The notes under the pieces were generated by a model. The model did not search any database and was not told the DNA's origin. It was given only the letters and a program-made list of their open reading frames with translations. Positions 17,731 to 26,876 of a stretch of DNA of 64,000 nt are shown in pieces (position 1 is the first letter of the stretch; every line of letters starts with the position of its first letter). A program made the translations under genes and the position numbers. Source of the DNA: Candidatus Berkiella aquae (lineage in GTDB: Bacteria; Pseudomonadota; Gammaproteobacteria; Berkiellales; Berkiellaceae); contig NZ_LKAJ02000001.1 in NCBI RefSeq assembly GCF_001431295.2, positions 930,001-994,000 of the forward strand, read 5' to 3'.

Positions 17731-19533
17731 ATGGATCCACAACTACAAATTAATCAAAATTTGCCTGGGAAACTATTTTCTTTCATATGGCATTATTTAA
17801 AAAATAAAAAATCATATTTATTGTTTTTTCTGTTTTGTGGACTACTGGGTGCAATTGAGATGTCACTTAGTCCTTACTTATTAAAAGTAATCATAGATGC
17901 AGTAGCTCGTTATCCTGAAAACGACCAATTATACAATGCCCTATTGATACCAGTAATAATTTATATATCTATACCAATGGTTTTAAACATATTTTATCGG
18001 TTTAATTCCTACCTGCAATTACTTTTATATCCAGAGATTAAATCATCTATCAGTAAAGATATGTTTTCTTATTTAATGCACCATTCACATACTTTTTTTC
18101 AAAATCATTTTGCGGGAAGTTTAATAAAGAAAATTTCTAACATGTCTGACAACGTAGAATCAGTTATTAGAATGCTATTCGAGTTATTTATTCCCAGAAT
18201 ATTTTCAATTCTAATCGCGAGCATTACTTTATTTGCTGTAGTGCAACCCATTTTTGGCATTTTTCTTTTTGTATGGGCACTTTCGTTTATGAGCCTATCG
18301 TATTTAGCTGCAAAAGGTTCAGAAAAAATCTCAAGAGAACTTTCTGAGACAGGAGCGAAGGTAGATGGGACCATGATTGATTCCATCTCTAACGTTATGG
18401 CGGTAAAATTATATGCCAATCTTCCTCAAGAGATTTCATATATTGATAAAGAGATCCAGCAAGTAGTTGCCAATGATCGCAGATTGCAATGGAGAAATTT
18501 AAAAATCAATTTTGGACAAGGAACCGGTGTTACCATTTTAATTGGTACAATGATATTGTCTCTTATCTATGGCCGTGTAAATGGCACAGTTAGCCCTGGT
18601 GATTTTGCACTTGTGATGATGATATCGCTTACTTTTCTTGATGGCGTTTTTAGGGTGGGAAGTGATCTGCAACAATTTTCTAAATTAATTGGAACTTGTA
18701 ATCAAGCTTTAAGCTTTGTTAGATTACCACATGAGATTAAGGATGCTCCAGGATCATCTCCAATTAGGATCAAGCATGGTGAAATAAAATTTGAAAATGT
18801 GAATTTTCAATATATTGATAATCAACTTCTATTCAATAGTCTAAATGTCACTATTCATCCTGGTCAAAATGTTGGATTAGTCGGCTATTCAGGAGGCGGC
18901 AAATCAACCTTTATTAAATTAATATTACGCTTAATAGAGCCCCAAGGTGGTAACATCTTGATTGATGATCAAGATATTCAAAAAGTTGCACTTCGTTCCT
19001 TAAGAAAGCAAATAGCAACTATTCCACAAGATCCAGAATTATTTCATCGAACCATAATGGAAAATATACGTTTTGGTAGATCCGACGCTACAGATGAAGA
19101 AGTTATTGAAGCTGCCAAAAAAGCGAAATGCCACGAATTCATTTCTGAGCTACCCAATCAATATGAATGTTTAGTAGGTGAGCGCGGAGTGAAGTTGTCA
19201 GGTGGACAAAAGCAAAGAATTTCAATTGCACGTGCATTCCTCAAACAGGCTCCTATTTTGTTATTGGATGAAGCTACTTCAGCTTTAGACTCAATAACTG
19301 AAGATTACATAAAGGAAAGTTTGCATGAATTGATGATTAATAAAACAACTATTGCAATTGCGCATAGATTATCGACATTAAAGGATATGGATAGAATATT
19401 GGTATTTGTTGATGGGAAAATTGTAGAAGATGGTTCCTTAGAGACACTGCTTCAAAATACAAACGGCCATTTCTATAAACTTTGGAGTAGTCAAGCTGAG
19501 GGCTTTATTGCACCAGATGCTCCCACCTTTTAA
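17731..19533 (+). CDS. ABC exporter half-transporter (permease fused to ATPase)
   Basis: 600 residues from the ATG at 17731, chosen because AGGA lies eight bases upstream and the length fits the family; ATGs from 17623 would add 36 residues. The N-terminal 330 residues form a six-helix exporter membrane domain. The nucleotide-binding domain follows: Walker A GYSGGGKST at about 385, Q-loop TIPQDPELF, signature LSGGQKQR at 489, Walker B ILLLDEATSALD at 509 and H-loop AHRLST at 545. It works as a homo- or heterodimer in the inner membrane. There is no C39 peptidase domain, so it is not a dedicated bacteriocin exporter. Substrate unknown; no partner gene adjacent. Confidence 0.95.
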   Translation: MDPQLQINQNLPGKLFSFIWHYLKNKKSYLLFFLFCGLLGAIEMSLSPYLLKVIIDAVARYPENDQLYNALLIPVIIYISIPMVLNIFYRFNSYLQLLLYPEIKSSISKDMFSYLMHHSHTFFQNHFAGSLIKKISNMSDNVESVIRMLFELFIPRIFSILIASITLFAVVQPIFGIFLFVWALSFMSLSYLAAKGSEKISRELSETGAKVDGTMIDSISNVMAVKLYANLPQEISYIDKEIQQVVANDRRLQWRNLKINFGQGTGVTILIGTMILSLIYGRVNGTVSPGDFALVMMISLTFLDGVFRVGSDLQQFSKLIGTCNQALSFVRLPHEIKDAPGSSPIRIKHGEIKFENVNFQYIDNQLLFNSLNVTIHPGQNVGLVGYSGGGKSTFIKLILRLIEPQGGNILIDDQDIQKVALRSLRKQIATIPQDPELFHRTIMENIRFGRSDATDEEVIEAAKKAKCHEFISELPNQYECLVGERGVKLSGGQKQRISIARAFLKQAPILLLDEATSALDSITEDYIKESLHELMINKTTIAIAHRLSTLKDMDRILVFVDGKIVEDGSLETLLQNTNGHFYKLWSSQAEGFIAPDAPTF

Positions 19534-19669
19534 AGTAAGAAAATGATTTCTTTAGTTCCACTATTAAATAGTTTGATATTTCATGAGAATGCTCCTTTAT
19601 TTGGGACATTATTCGAAAAGGGAATTGCCATATTGATTGAATTATCAGGATATTGTTCGTTCTAAAACG

Positions 19670-19999
19670 ATGAATCAGTCTGCCGTTACCCTCGTACTAA
19701 GAGCTGACACGTCAGATTTTACCGAATCCATCCGCCAAGCCGAACAAGAATTCTCATCTCGCTTCAAAAGCATGGGCAGCACATCGCATGTCCATGCTAA
19801 TAAAATCCATGAAGACTTTGCAAGCTTTACAGAATGGGATATTGAGAAAGCAAATAGCGCAATACAAAGTGCGAAAGATATTATCCAGAACCTGTCACAA
19901 TCAGGTGCAGCAACCAAGTCCTATCTGATAGAACAAGCTAAACAAACCGCTCTATTTTGTTTCAAATCAAAAATATTGTGTCAATTAATTGCAATATAA
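19670..19999 (+). pseudogene. Phage tail tape-measure-like fragment
   Basis: 109 residues from the ATG at 19670. The opening SAVTLVLRADTSDFTESIRQ, then AEQEFSSRFKSMG, resembles the N-terminus of phage tail tape-measure proteins, which repeat ADTSxF-like strands followed by long helices. A full protein would be many hundreds of residues, so this is a stub; the last 15 residues look like read-through into unrelated sequence. No other phage genes are seen around it. There is no ribosome site at the ATG. Confidence 0.45.
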
Positions 20000-20161
20000 A
20001 AATGAATTTATTTAGTAACAATCTTGTTAGATTTAATGCGAGCTCGAATCCATTTACTAATGAGACGGTGTATTCGAATGAAAAAAAATTATGTTGGGTA
20101 TAATATTGTCTTAAAGCAGGCAATAATTTTTTATTTCATAACGGCTTCAACTCAAATCTAT

Positions 20162-20383
20162 TTAGGTATTGTTGCGTAGCCTTTCTTCTGCAAAACCATT
20201 TAGGATCCAAATCAGCAATCGACAAGGAATATACATAAGACCGGGAAGAATAATTCCAAGCCCAAGAGCTAAAATTAAATCATCTGGATTAGATGCTCCA
20301 AATGCCGCCATAGCAAATGAACAAAACCATACTAGAGATAAAAGTTTCCATACTCTTAATACTCCTCTTTTCCAATTTATCAA
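20162..20383 (-). CDS. Small two-helix membrane protein
   Basis: 73 residues starting at a TTG at 20383, with GGGGTG about six bases upstream. Two hydrophobic segments (LLSLVWFCSFAMAAFG and LILALGLGIILPGLMYIPCR) are followed by LIWILNGFAEERLRNNT. The opening RGVLRVWKLLSLVW resembles small inner-membrane proteins of unknown function in proteobacteria. It stands alone; role unknown. Confidence 0.55.
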   Translation of the reverse strand: MINWKRGVLRVWKLLSLVWFCSFAMAAFGASNPDDLILALGLGIILPGLMYIPCRLLIWILNGFAEERLRNNT

Positions 20384-20579
20384 GATTCACCCCGCCCTTA
20401 TGCATTACTAATTTGGCAAACCGCACATCCTACAAATTGCATTATTAGAAATCAAATAATTATTTGATAAAAATAGCGAGAAAAATCATTATTTAGGATC
20501 ATAGCTAACATGCTTGATCCTTGCAGAAATCCGATCTATATTTTTGATAACTGTGCATTAATCAAAAATTAGGTGTGTA

Positions 20580-21842
20580 ATGTTTGCCTTAATAGATTGT
20601 AATAACTTTTATGTTTCGTGTGAGAGAGTATTCAATCCTCGAATTGATGGCAAACCCGTTATTGTTTTATCCAATAATGACGGCTGTGTAATTGCACGTT
20701 CTAATGAGGCAAAAGCATTAGGTATTAGGATGGGACATCCTCTTTATCAATGTAAAGATCTGGTAAAGAAACATAAAATTTTCGTTTATTCATCGAATTA
20801 TGCTTTATATGGAGATATTTCGAATAGAGTAATGAAGTTATTACAAAGTTATTCACCGGATTTTGAAATATATTCAATTGATGAAATTTTCTTAGGGCTG
20901 TCAGGATTTTCAAATTGGGATTTGACTGAATATGGAAAATTAATTAGAAAAAGCATTTTACTTGGATTAAAAATGCCTGTTTCGATTGGGATAGGGCCAA
21001 CTAAAACGTTGGCTAAACTGGCTAATCATTTTGCTAAAAGCAGTCCTACAGCAGAAGGTGTTTTCGAAATTAAAAATGCGATTTTAGTGCAACCTCTTTT
21101 AAAACTAATTCCTGTTGATGAAATTTGGGGCGTAGGAAGGCAATGGTCCTATCGGTTGAAAGATATTGGCATTAAAACAGCTTACGATTTATCTGCATGT
21201 AATCATTATGAAATAAAGAAAAAATTTAGTGTTATATTGGCAAGAACCGTATTAGAGCTGCAAGGAATCAGTTGTATCGCTCTTGAAGAAATGGCTCCAC
21301 GTAAAAATATTATGGTATCTCGATCCTTTGGGTCACCAGTAACTTTATATAGCGATATAAGAGAAGCAGTTGCCAACTTTGCTACCAGAGCAGCTGAAAA
21401 ATTACGAAGCCAAAATTCCTTAGCTACAGGAATAATGGTTTTTATTAGAACTAACCACTTTAACAAAACCGATTCGCAATATTCAAATTCTATCAGTTTA
21501 AAATTTCCGATTGAAACTGATAACGCCATGGTTATTTTAAAATATGCCGTCGAGGGGCTACAAAAAATATTTAGAGAGAAATATCGATACAAAAAAGCAG
21601 GAGTCATGCTTTTAGATTTAATACACGGAAGGGTAACTCAACCTGATATTTTTATTGATGATAAGGTTATGAATAATCATAATTTGATGAATGCCTTAGA
21701 TAAAATTAATGGGAAATACGGCAAGCAGACTGTCCAGTTTGCTGTTTGTGGGTATAGAAAGGCTTGGAAATCGCATCAAGAAAATATTTCTCCTTCATAT
21801 ATGACTCAGTGGGATGAATTATTAGTGGTTTATGCTAATTAA
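20580..21842 (+). CDS. umuC: UmuC-like Y-family DNA polymerase
   Basis: Catalytic subunit of error-prone polymerase V, 420 residues, full family length. The Y-family carboxylates are present: Asp6 in ALIDCNNFY, and Asp101-Glu102 in YSIDEIFL. The thumb/HhH region ([20 protein letters not shown]) and the little-finger domain follow. The C-terminus ([17 protein letters not shown]) matches the short domain found at the end of UmuC proteins. The ATG has AGGTG five bases upstream. There is no umuD next to it, which is unusual since umuD normally precedes it. I see no convincing LexA box. It may rely on a UmuD encoded elsewhere. Confidence 0.95.
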   Translation: MFALIDCNNFYVSCERVFNPRIDGKPVIVLSNNDGCVIARSNEAKALGIRMGHPLYQCKDLVKKHKIFVYSSNYALYGDISNRVMKLLQSYSPDFEIYSIDEIFLGLSGFSNWDLTEYGKLIRKSILLGLKMPVSIGIGPTKTLAKLANHFAKSSPTAEGVFEIKNAILVQPLLKLIPVDEIWGVGRQWSYRLKDIGIKTAYDLSACNHYEIKKKFSVILARTVLELQGISCIALEEMAPRKNIMVSRSFGSPVTLYSDIREAVANFATRAAEKLRSQNSLATGIMVFIRTNHFNKTDSQYSNSISLKFPIETDNAMVILKYAVEGLQKIFREKYRYKKAGVMLLDLIHGRVTQPDIFIDDKVMNNHNLMNALDKINGKYGKQTVQFAVCGYRKAWKSHQENISPSYMTQWDELLVVYAN

Positions 21843-22120
21843 TGTTGAGTTTTTTACCTTAAATCGGACGTGCAAGAGTAGAGAAAAAGAAAGCGTGAAG
21901 ATGACCAACAAAAGGAGCCTGTTCAACCGCTCAAAAAACGTAAACTGAATTAGTTAAAAGTTGTCACTGCCAATATCTCAATTCTTGGCATCCAACAGGG
22001 TGACAAGATTCAATCCTAAGCCAAAGTTAAATAGACTCGCCGTTCAATAAGTTCCTTACCCATTTTATAAATTTTACATAAAAGATATTCATGAGCCATG
22101 CTTGACCCTAAAAATAATTA
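21843..22120. other. Intergenic gap with a short coding-like tail
   Basis: Downstream of umuC, the bases around 21890-21953 read KREDDQQKEPVQPLKKRKLN then stop, resembling the basic end or start of the NLS-bearing proteins elsewhere in the window, but with no start codon or body. The remainder shows nothing I recognise. Confidence 0.3.
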
Positions 22121-22139
22121 GGGGTCGGTATCTGACCCC
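22121..22139. repeat. Short GGGGTC...GACCCC palindrome
   Basis: GGGGTC at 22121-22126 and GACCCC at 22134-22139 form a perfect 6-bp stem. It lies 12 bases past the stop of the ankyrin gene on the minus strand and, on that strand, is followed by an A/T-rich run, so it may act as its terminator. The GGTCAGATAC core is shared with the 3027-3125 element. Confidence 0.45.
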
Positions 22140-22151
22140 ATTTTCTCTATC

Positions 22152-23201
22152 TTACGAATTGAATTGAAGCTTATTCTTATTATTAGCTGCAATATCTAGC
22201 TTTTCATTCGCTGTTTCGAATTCTTTACTAACCTCATTCTCTTTTTTTAAACCAATCGATGAATAAGAATACAACACTGCGTTAGAGGACTCTGGAATGA
22301 TGATGTCGCCGTCAGCAATATTTTTGATCGCTTGCTGTATTTTGCGCTTTGCTTCTTCAATGATCTGCGTATTTTTTATTATTTCATCTTGAGTAGTCCC
22401 AGTTATATTAAGGCTTAAATTTTTAACCCTTTGAATATTGCCAGTAAAGGCTGCAGCTTCAATAGCTTTCTTTTTTATAGAAATATTGCATGTCGGATGT
22501 ATTGTCATGAGTTCAACGAGATCGTCATATTTAAATTCAATAGCGAAGTTAAATGCGGCTTTATTTTGTGCCTGCACTGTTACCAAAGGATGGGCAAGTA
22601 ATTGTTTTGCTCTTTGATGATATTCCTCAATTCCTGCCCAAGCTGGAATCGGGTTATGATGCAGCGTTTTGGATGACCAATAATTAAAAACTTCATTATC
22701 ACCTCGCACGGCGCTGAGGAAAAGCTCATTCATTTTTCGATACCCTGTCAAAAATCTCCATATATCAGACTGATGACATTTTTCTACTAAATCGCTAATT
22801 CTATCACTATAAACAGCTTGTTCTACGCTAGGGTGATTTAACAAAAGCTTGATGATCTCTAAAAAACGTCCGGTTTGAATCACTTCACGTAGAAGCAAAT
22901 TGTCATTCGCTGATGGCTCGGTTCTAGGATCTTTTAGTAAACGTTCAACTACCTTTGCATGCCCTTTCTCTGATGCAATTGACAAAGCTCCCTGAGGATC
23001 CACTCTAGGATCAGTTAATAATAATTCAACAATATCAAGATGCCCGTGTGACGCTGCACTGTAGATAGGCATGTTTTGATCACCTGAAGGATCAAGAAGA
23101 GGATCTTCAAGCATCTTTACAACACTTTGATAATCTCCTTCCTTGGCTGCCATCGATAACGCAATAATGGGTAATTTAGTGAGGTGTGCATAATTTATCA
23201 T
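22152..23201 (-). CDS. Ankyrin-repeat protein of the DPRVDP type
   Basis: 349 residues. The N-terminal 150 residues are ankyrin units of a recognisable subtype: MLEDPLLDPSGDQNMPIYSA, ASHGHLDIVELLLTDPRVDP, IASEKGHAKVVERLLKDPRT. This D-P-R-x-D-P spacing is common in ankyrin proteins of amoebae, their giant viruses and intracellular bacteria. The C-terminal half is helical with further degenerate units and no other domain. No signal peptide or membrane segment. The ATG at 23201 has a poor ribosome site. Probably a host-interaction protein; target unknown. Confidence 0.85.
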   Translation of the reverse strand: MINYAHLTKLPIIALSMAAKEGDYQSVVKMLEDPLLDPSGDQNMPIYSAASHGHLDIVELLLTDPRVDPQGALSIASEKGHAKVVERLLKDPRTEPSANDNLLLREVIQTGRFLEIIKLLLNHPSVEQAVYSDRISDLVEKCHQSDIWRFLTGYRKMNELFLSAVRGDNEVFNYWSSKTLHHNPIPAWAGIEEYHQRAKQLLAHPLVTVQAQNKAAFNFAIEFKYDDLVELMTIHPTCNISIKKKAIEAAAFTGNIQRVKNLSLNITGTTQDEIIKNTQIIEEAKRKIQQAIKNIADGDIIIPESSNAVLYSYSSIGLKKENEVSKEFETANEKLDIAANNKNKLQFNS

Positions 23202-23403
23202 TCTAGTATCACTTACTTTTTTGATGAAATTGTATGATGGTGATGGTAATCAATATTTGTTGTTAATTCCAATGATTCTTGTTGTCACTTTTTTGTAGAT
23301 CTACTTTATTAGGGCATAGCAACCTAATAAAAAGGTGTATTACTTTTAATCGAAAATGGATTATGTTGGTTGTTCTTATTCTTAAGCTGAGTATGGCTTA
23401 GGT

Positions 23404-23667
23404 GTGCTTGAAAAGGTTCATTTAGAGAATATTAGAACAGATCGAACAAATGCAACATTAGTATTGGAAAGTGAAAACAGATCAGGCGAATTTATGTTTT
23501 ATGATTTCCTCAACAAAAAAGTAGTTAACTATAGCATTCATGATTTATTTTCGAATGAAAAAGATATTCTTCGAATTGATTATCACGATATTTTTCAAAT
23601 TGGAATCAGTTCTGGGCGAAGGCAATACAATTCAAATTTATTAAAACAGTTTTTTATGTGCCGTTAG
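23404..23667 (+). CDS. Small hypothetical protein
   Basis: 87 residues from a GTG at 23404 with only a weak AGG upstream. The composition is soluble and mixed (VHLENIRTDRTNATLVLESE, FYDFLNKKVVNYSIHDLF). It converges with the repressor gene at 23680. No family recognised. It may be a real short gene or the 3' part of an older one. Confidence 0.4.
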   Translation: MLEKVHLENIRTDRTNATLVLESENRSGEFMFYDFLNKKVVNYSIHDLFSNEKDILRIDYHDIFQIGISSGRRQYNSNLLKQFFMCR

Positions 23668-23679
23668 ATTTAAATATGT

Positions 23680-24351
23680 TTACCTACTCTGGAAATAGCG
23701 CTTTTCTAAGACAACGCCAATAATCACATGTTCAGAAATCTGATAGCAAAGAGAACTGGTATCATCGATCAGGTTATTGAATTTCCATTCAGGGGCATCA
23801 ATAATTAATTCTCTAGCTGAAAAAATATTATTTTGTCTAAAATGGACAATTACAATATCACCATCTTGGGGCTGAGCATTAGGATCTATAACAAAAAAGG
23901 TTCCTTGAGGAAACCGGGAATACATTGATTTTTTTGAGGCTAACAAAAAAGCATTTTCAGATACCTCAATAGAAACAGGCTGCCAGCTTCGTTTTGCCTT
24001 ATCTGACACTAAAGAATTAAAATGCGTGATATCTGGCAACTCTTCCCATTCTAATAGTGGTAACACCCTATAATTTCCATAATCATTTGTCAGATCATTA
24101 CTTAAAAGGTGGGAAATAGGTACTTCAAACAACTGGGATAACCTACTTACGATGGAAATTTTAGGATCACTTGTTTGGCCACGGAATATTCTATTCAATG
24201 TTTGAGGAGGACAATCTATCCTTCTTGCAATTTCTGCTTCACTCAATCCCGATCTGATCGAAAGATGCTGTAAGTTTTTCGCAATAATGCTACTGAAAGA
24301 AACTTCTTGTTTTGCTTTCTCCTTCGGAGTTCTTTTAAGTGCATCTTTCAT
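23680..24351 (-). CDS. CI/LexA-type repressor: XRE helix-turn-helix plus S24-like domain
   Basis: 223 residues. An XRE DNA-binding domain lies at about 25-82 (SGLSEAEIARRIDCPPQTLN is the helix-turn-helix), and an S24-like C-terminal domain at about 120-220. The nucleophile serine is kept (Ser142 in SKKSMYSRFPQG) and the PQDGDIVIV strand is typical. The usual catalytic lysine (ATFKRL-like) is replaced in NIFSARELI, so self-cleavage is doubtful. It is divergent from the gene at 24549 with a 197-bp AT-rich gap, the usual arrangement for a phage-style repressor controlling its neighbour. It could instead be a cellular regulator. The gene symbol is not clear. Confidence 0.85.
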   Translation of the reverse strand: MKDALKRTPKEKAKQEVSFSSIIAKNLQHLSIRSGLSEAEIARRIDCPPQTLNRIFRGQTSDPKISIVSRLSQLFEVPISHLLSNDLTNDYGNYRVLPLLEWEELPDITHFNSLVSDKAKRSWQPVSIEVSENAFLLASKKSMYSRFPQGTFFVIDPNAQPQDGDIVIVHFRQNNIFSARELIIDAPEWKFNNLIDDTSSLCYQISEHVIIGVVLEKRYFQSR

Positions 24352-24466
24352 TCTTAGTTAACTCACGTCAAAATTGAGATGATAGTTTTCAATAGTATCA
24401 ATAAAAATCTAAATTTACCAAATTATTATTAATTGTAACTCACAAATATAATTAATATCTCATAAA

Positions 24467-24496
24467 TTGACATATTTATATCATTAATGGGATTAT
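24467..24496 (+). promoter_or_regulatory. Possible sigma-70 promoter for the gene at 24549
   Basis: TTGACA at 24467-24472 and GATTAT at 24491-24496, 18 bases apart, in an A/T-rich gap between divergent genes. This is the natural place for repressor binding, but I see no clear operator palindrome. Confidence 0.4.
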
Positions 24497-24548
24497 TAAG
24501 TTAATGTGACAATAAATTTTTCGAATTAAGTCGACAAGGAAGTGAGCG

Positions 24549-24836
24549 GTGAGATATTCAGAGAATTATGTTTGGTTCAAAAATGTACTCTGGCAAGACA
24601 AAGGGATTATTATTGATTGCTTGGCAGATATCTCTCAATGTTTGCTTCCCTCAGGGCCAATGCTAATTCAAGAGGGTGAGAGTTTAATTATTTACACGGA
24701 CCCACTTATTGCTTTGGCCTCTAAACAATCAGAGTGCCTAGGTTGCCTCTTGAGATGGAGTTACCCTGTGCTCCAAATTGAAAAAAGCCTTTTTGATGAC
24801 TTTAAAATGCTGCTCATAAATTGCAACTCGGCCTGA
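24549..24836 (+). CDS. Small hypothetical protein opposite the repressor
   Basis: 95 residues from a GTG at 24549, supported by a good ribosome site (AAGGAAGTGAGC just upstream). No signal peptide. Cysteines are frequent (LADISQCLLPSGPMLIQEGE, KQSECLGCLLRWSYPVLQIE). I do not recognise it. Being divergent from the XRE/S24 repressor it may be that protein's target gene. Confidence 0.6.
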   Translation: MRYSENYVWFKNVLWQDKGIIIDCLADISQCLLPSGPMLIQEGESLIIYTDPLIALASKQSECLGCLLRWSYPVLQIEKSLFDDFKMLLINCNSA

Positions 24837-24926
24837 ATTAAGAAAGAACCAAAGTCTATCTGGGCTTCCAGTGGGCTTCCGAAATGAGAGTTGTTTATTA
24901 GATGTTTCGTAAGTCTTTGATTTTTA

Positions 24927-25003
24927 TGGTGGCTATGGGTGGACTCGAACCACCGACCTCAGCATTATGAGTGCCGCGCTCTAACCAGCTGAGCTACATA
25001 GCC
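24927..25003 (-). tRNA. tRNA-Met (anticodon CAT), elongator type
   Basis: A 77-nt cloverleaf on the minus strand with encoded CCA. The acceptor GGCTATG pairs with CATAGCC, the D arm is GCTCAGCTGGTTAGAGC, the anticodon loop is CTCATAA and the T arm is GGTGGTTCGAGTCCACC. It closely resembles the elongator tRNA-Met of gammaproteobacteria. It is not the initiator, which has a C-A mismatch at the acceptor end. Confidence 0.95.
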
Positions 25004-25123
25004 ACGAAGTAGACGCGCATTTTGGCGATTAGACTGCCAGATGTCAAGAGAAGGTTGAAATGCATCATTATATGGATGTTTGCAAGCTAACAATATAATT
25101 AACTTGTTAGCTTGCGCTTGATG

Positions 25124-26395
25124 CTACTCGTAAAGATAAGGCCGGCTTTTCTTCAAAATCTGCGAGGCAAAAGAAGGGGGAGCAGTCGAAGTCGATGCAG
25201 ATGCCTTGGCAGGTTGCTCACACGTCGAAGAATAGGCTGGTAGAAAGCCAGAGAGTGTTTCATCCAATGCCGCTAAAGAAGGTGGTTCATCCTCAACGGT
25301 CAATTTTCCAATCAAGTCGTCTAAGTCATCTTCTACAGGTAAATGAGATAATACTTTATCAGCTAATTCAAAATGCTGCGCTTCACGAACGAAATCATAA
25401 AAATCTTGTAGGGCCTTCTTTAATTGCGGATCACCTTTGGGTAACCGTTTTATGGCGTGTTGTAACCATTCCCAGGCTTCTTGAGGATCGTCATCTTGAA
25501 CTAACGTAACCAGCGATAAATTGGCATAATATTCTTCCAGCTCTAATGCAAAAAGAAAATAATCTGAAGCCAGCGTAAAATTCACCGTGCCCATATAATG
25601 CTGACCAATTTCTAAAAAATCCCGGCCAGTTAAAAAAGGATGTTTATGGGCATCATTGGTGGGAACTTGCAAAAGAGTACAAAGCTTCAATGATTTTAAA
25701 ACTTCTTTTGCAAACGGTCGATTATGCAGAAAACGATGCTTAAGTTCTCGAATGAAAAGCGCATATTCTTCCGGGTCACTTTGGATTGTCATTCGAACAA
25801 ATACAGAGTGTAAAATAAGGTATTCTAAAACATGCTTTGCCCAATCTCGCTTTTGAGCATTTTCATTATCTTTGGTCTGCAAAATAAACAGCAAATTATT
25901 TAAAATACTTTTTATTCGAGTTGGGCAAATTTTAATCAAATCATTAATGGTTTGAGGGTCAAGATGGCTTAAAAAATCCGGATTGACACAAATATAGAAT
26001 GCCAAATGGGGATTACGGGAAGTATAGGGAACTAAACTGGCATAATTAATTTTGCGGCATAAATTAGCATTTTTGGCAATGACAAGGCCAACGCGACAAA
26101 GCGCAATATGTTGCGGCGAGCGCTTCAGCACGGTATCTGCTTTGTTTAATAAGTTTTGTAGATTTTCCGATGAAAGTTCATCACTTAATACTGGGTTTTG
26201 CAGAAGACCTAACCAACAAGTGGGAATATTCTTTGCAAAAACAGCCTCATAAACCGCTTTGGCATCATGAGGGTTTTTCATTTCTTTTATTCTGCTGGCG
26301 GCTTGTTTGTAGTCTCTGAGAGAAAGATCGCTTTTGAGTAATTGAATGTCATGTGAAAGGGGTGGATTATGGCGGGCACTAAAACCTGAAATCAT
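25124..26395 (-). CDS. Helical-repeat hypothetical protein
   Basis: 423 residues from the ATG at 26395; a TTG ten codons upstream is possible, and neither start has a clear ribosome site. The protein is alpha-helical, with TPR-like pairs at about 270-370 (GRDFLEIGQHYMGTVNFTLA, DPQEAWEWLQHAIKRLPKGD). The C-terminus is low-complexity (PAKASASTSTAPPSFA). No signal peptide. No family recognised. It lies downstream of tRNA-Met on the same strand but need not be co-transcribed. Confidence 0.75.
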   Translation of the reverse strand: MISGFSARHNPPLSHDIQLLKSDLSLRDYKQAASRIKEMKNPHDAKAVYEAVFAKNIPTCWLGLLQNPVLSDELSSENLQNLLNKADTVLKRSPQHIALCRVGLVIAKNANLCRKINYASLVPYTSRNPHLAFYICVNPDFLSHLDPQTINDLIKICPTRIKSILNNLLFILQTKDNENAQKRDWAKHVLEYLILHSVFVRMTIQSDPEEYALFIRELKHRFLHNRPFAKEVLKSLKLCTLLQVPTNDAHKHPFLTGRDFLEIGQHYMGTVNFTLASDYFLFALELEEYYANLSLVTLVQDDDPQEAWEWLQHAIKRLPKGDPQLKKALQDFYDFVREAQHFELADKVLSHLPVEDDLDDLIGKLTVEDEPPSLAALDETLSGFLPAYSSTCEQPAKASASTSTAPPSFASQILKKSRPYLYE

Positions 26396-26425
26396 GGGAA
26401 AAACTCTATTTCTGAAAAAACGCAA

Positions 26426-26876
26426 TCATACTTTTTAGAAAAATGAAGTCAAGCGAGATTTTTATTAAGCCATGTTCGAATGTGCTGATTTTTTCTGGGT
26501 TAAATGTAAACTGGCGCTATTCTGTTAGAACTAAGTCTTACTGTGTGACAGGTATTTTTAGGAAAATGAGAAAGCATTAAAGAAACGCTGATGAAAGCTC
26601 CGGTGGCAAATAGAATGATCAATACACAAGCTTAGAAACAAGATGAAAACGACATCACTTCTTTCATCTACTTCCTGCGTCTGTTGCTTGCAAAGACAAA
26701 ACATCAAGCGTTCATTAAAACTAGATTTCTAATAAAATAAAATCTAATTGTTCGAAGAAATCAATAAAGCGCAAATTAACTAACTTGATGGCTAGGCTAG
26801 AAAAAGCTAGGATTATTCCTGACATTCTGATGAGTTATCAGCGGTGGGAATATGACCTTAACAAACGGAGATGACA
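26426..26876. other. Intergenic region before the F-box cluster
   Basis: A/T-rich and without an open frame. It contains weak echoes of the leader found upstream of the later paralogues (TTCATTAAAACTAG near 26711 and CTGATGAG near 26827), suggesting a decayed version. Nothing else recognised. Confidence 0.35.

Noticed and set aside
17731-19533. ABC exporter as dedicated transporter for the double-glycine peptides
   Set aside because: It lacks the N-terminal C39 peptidase domain needed to cut such leaders and lies 40 kb away.
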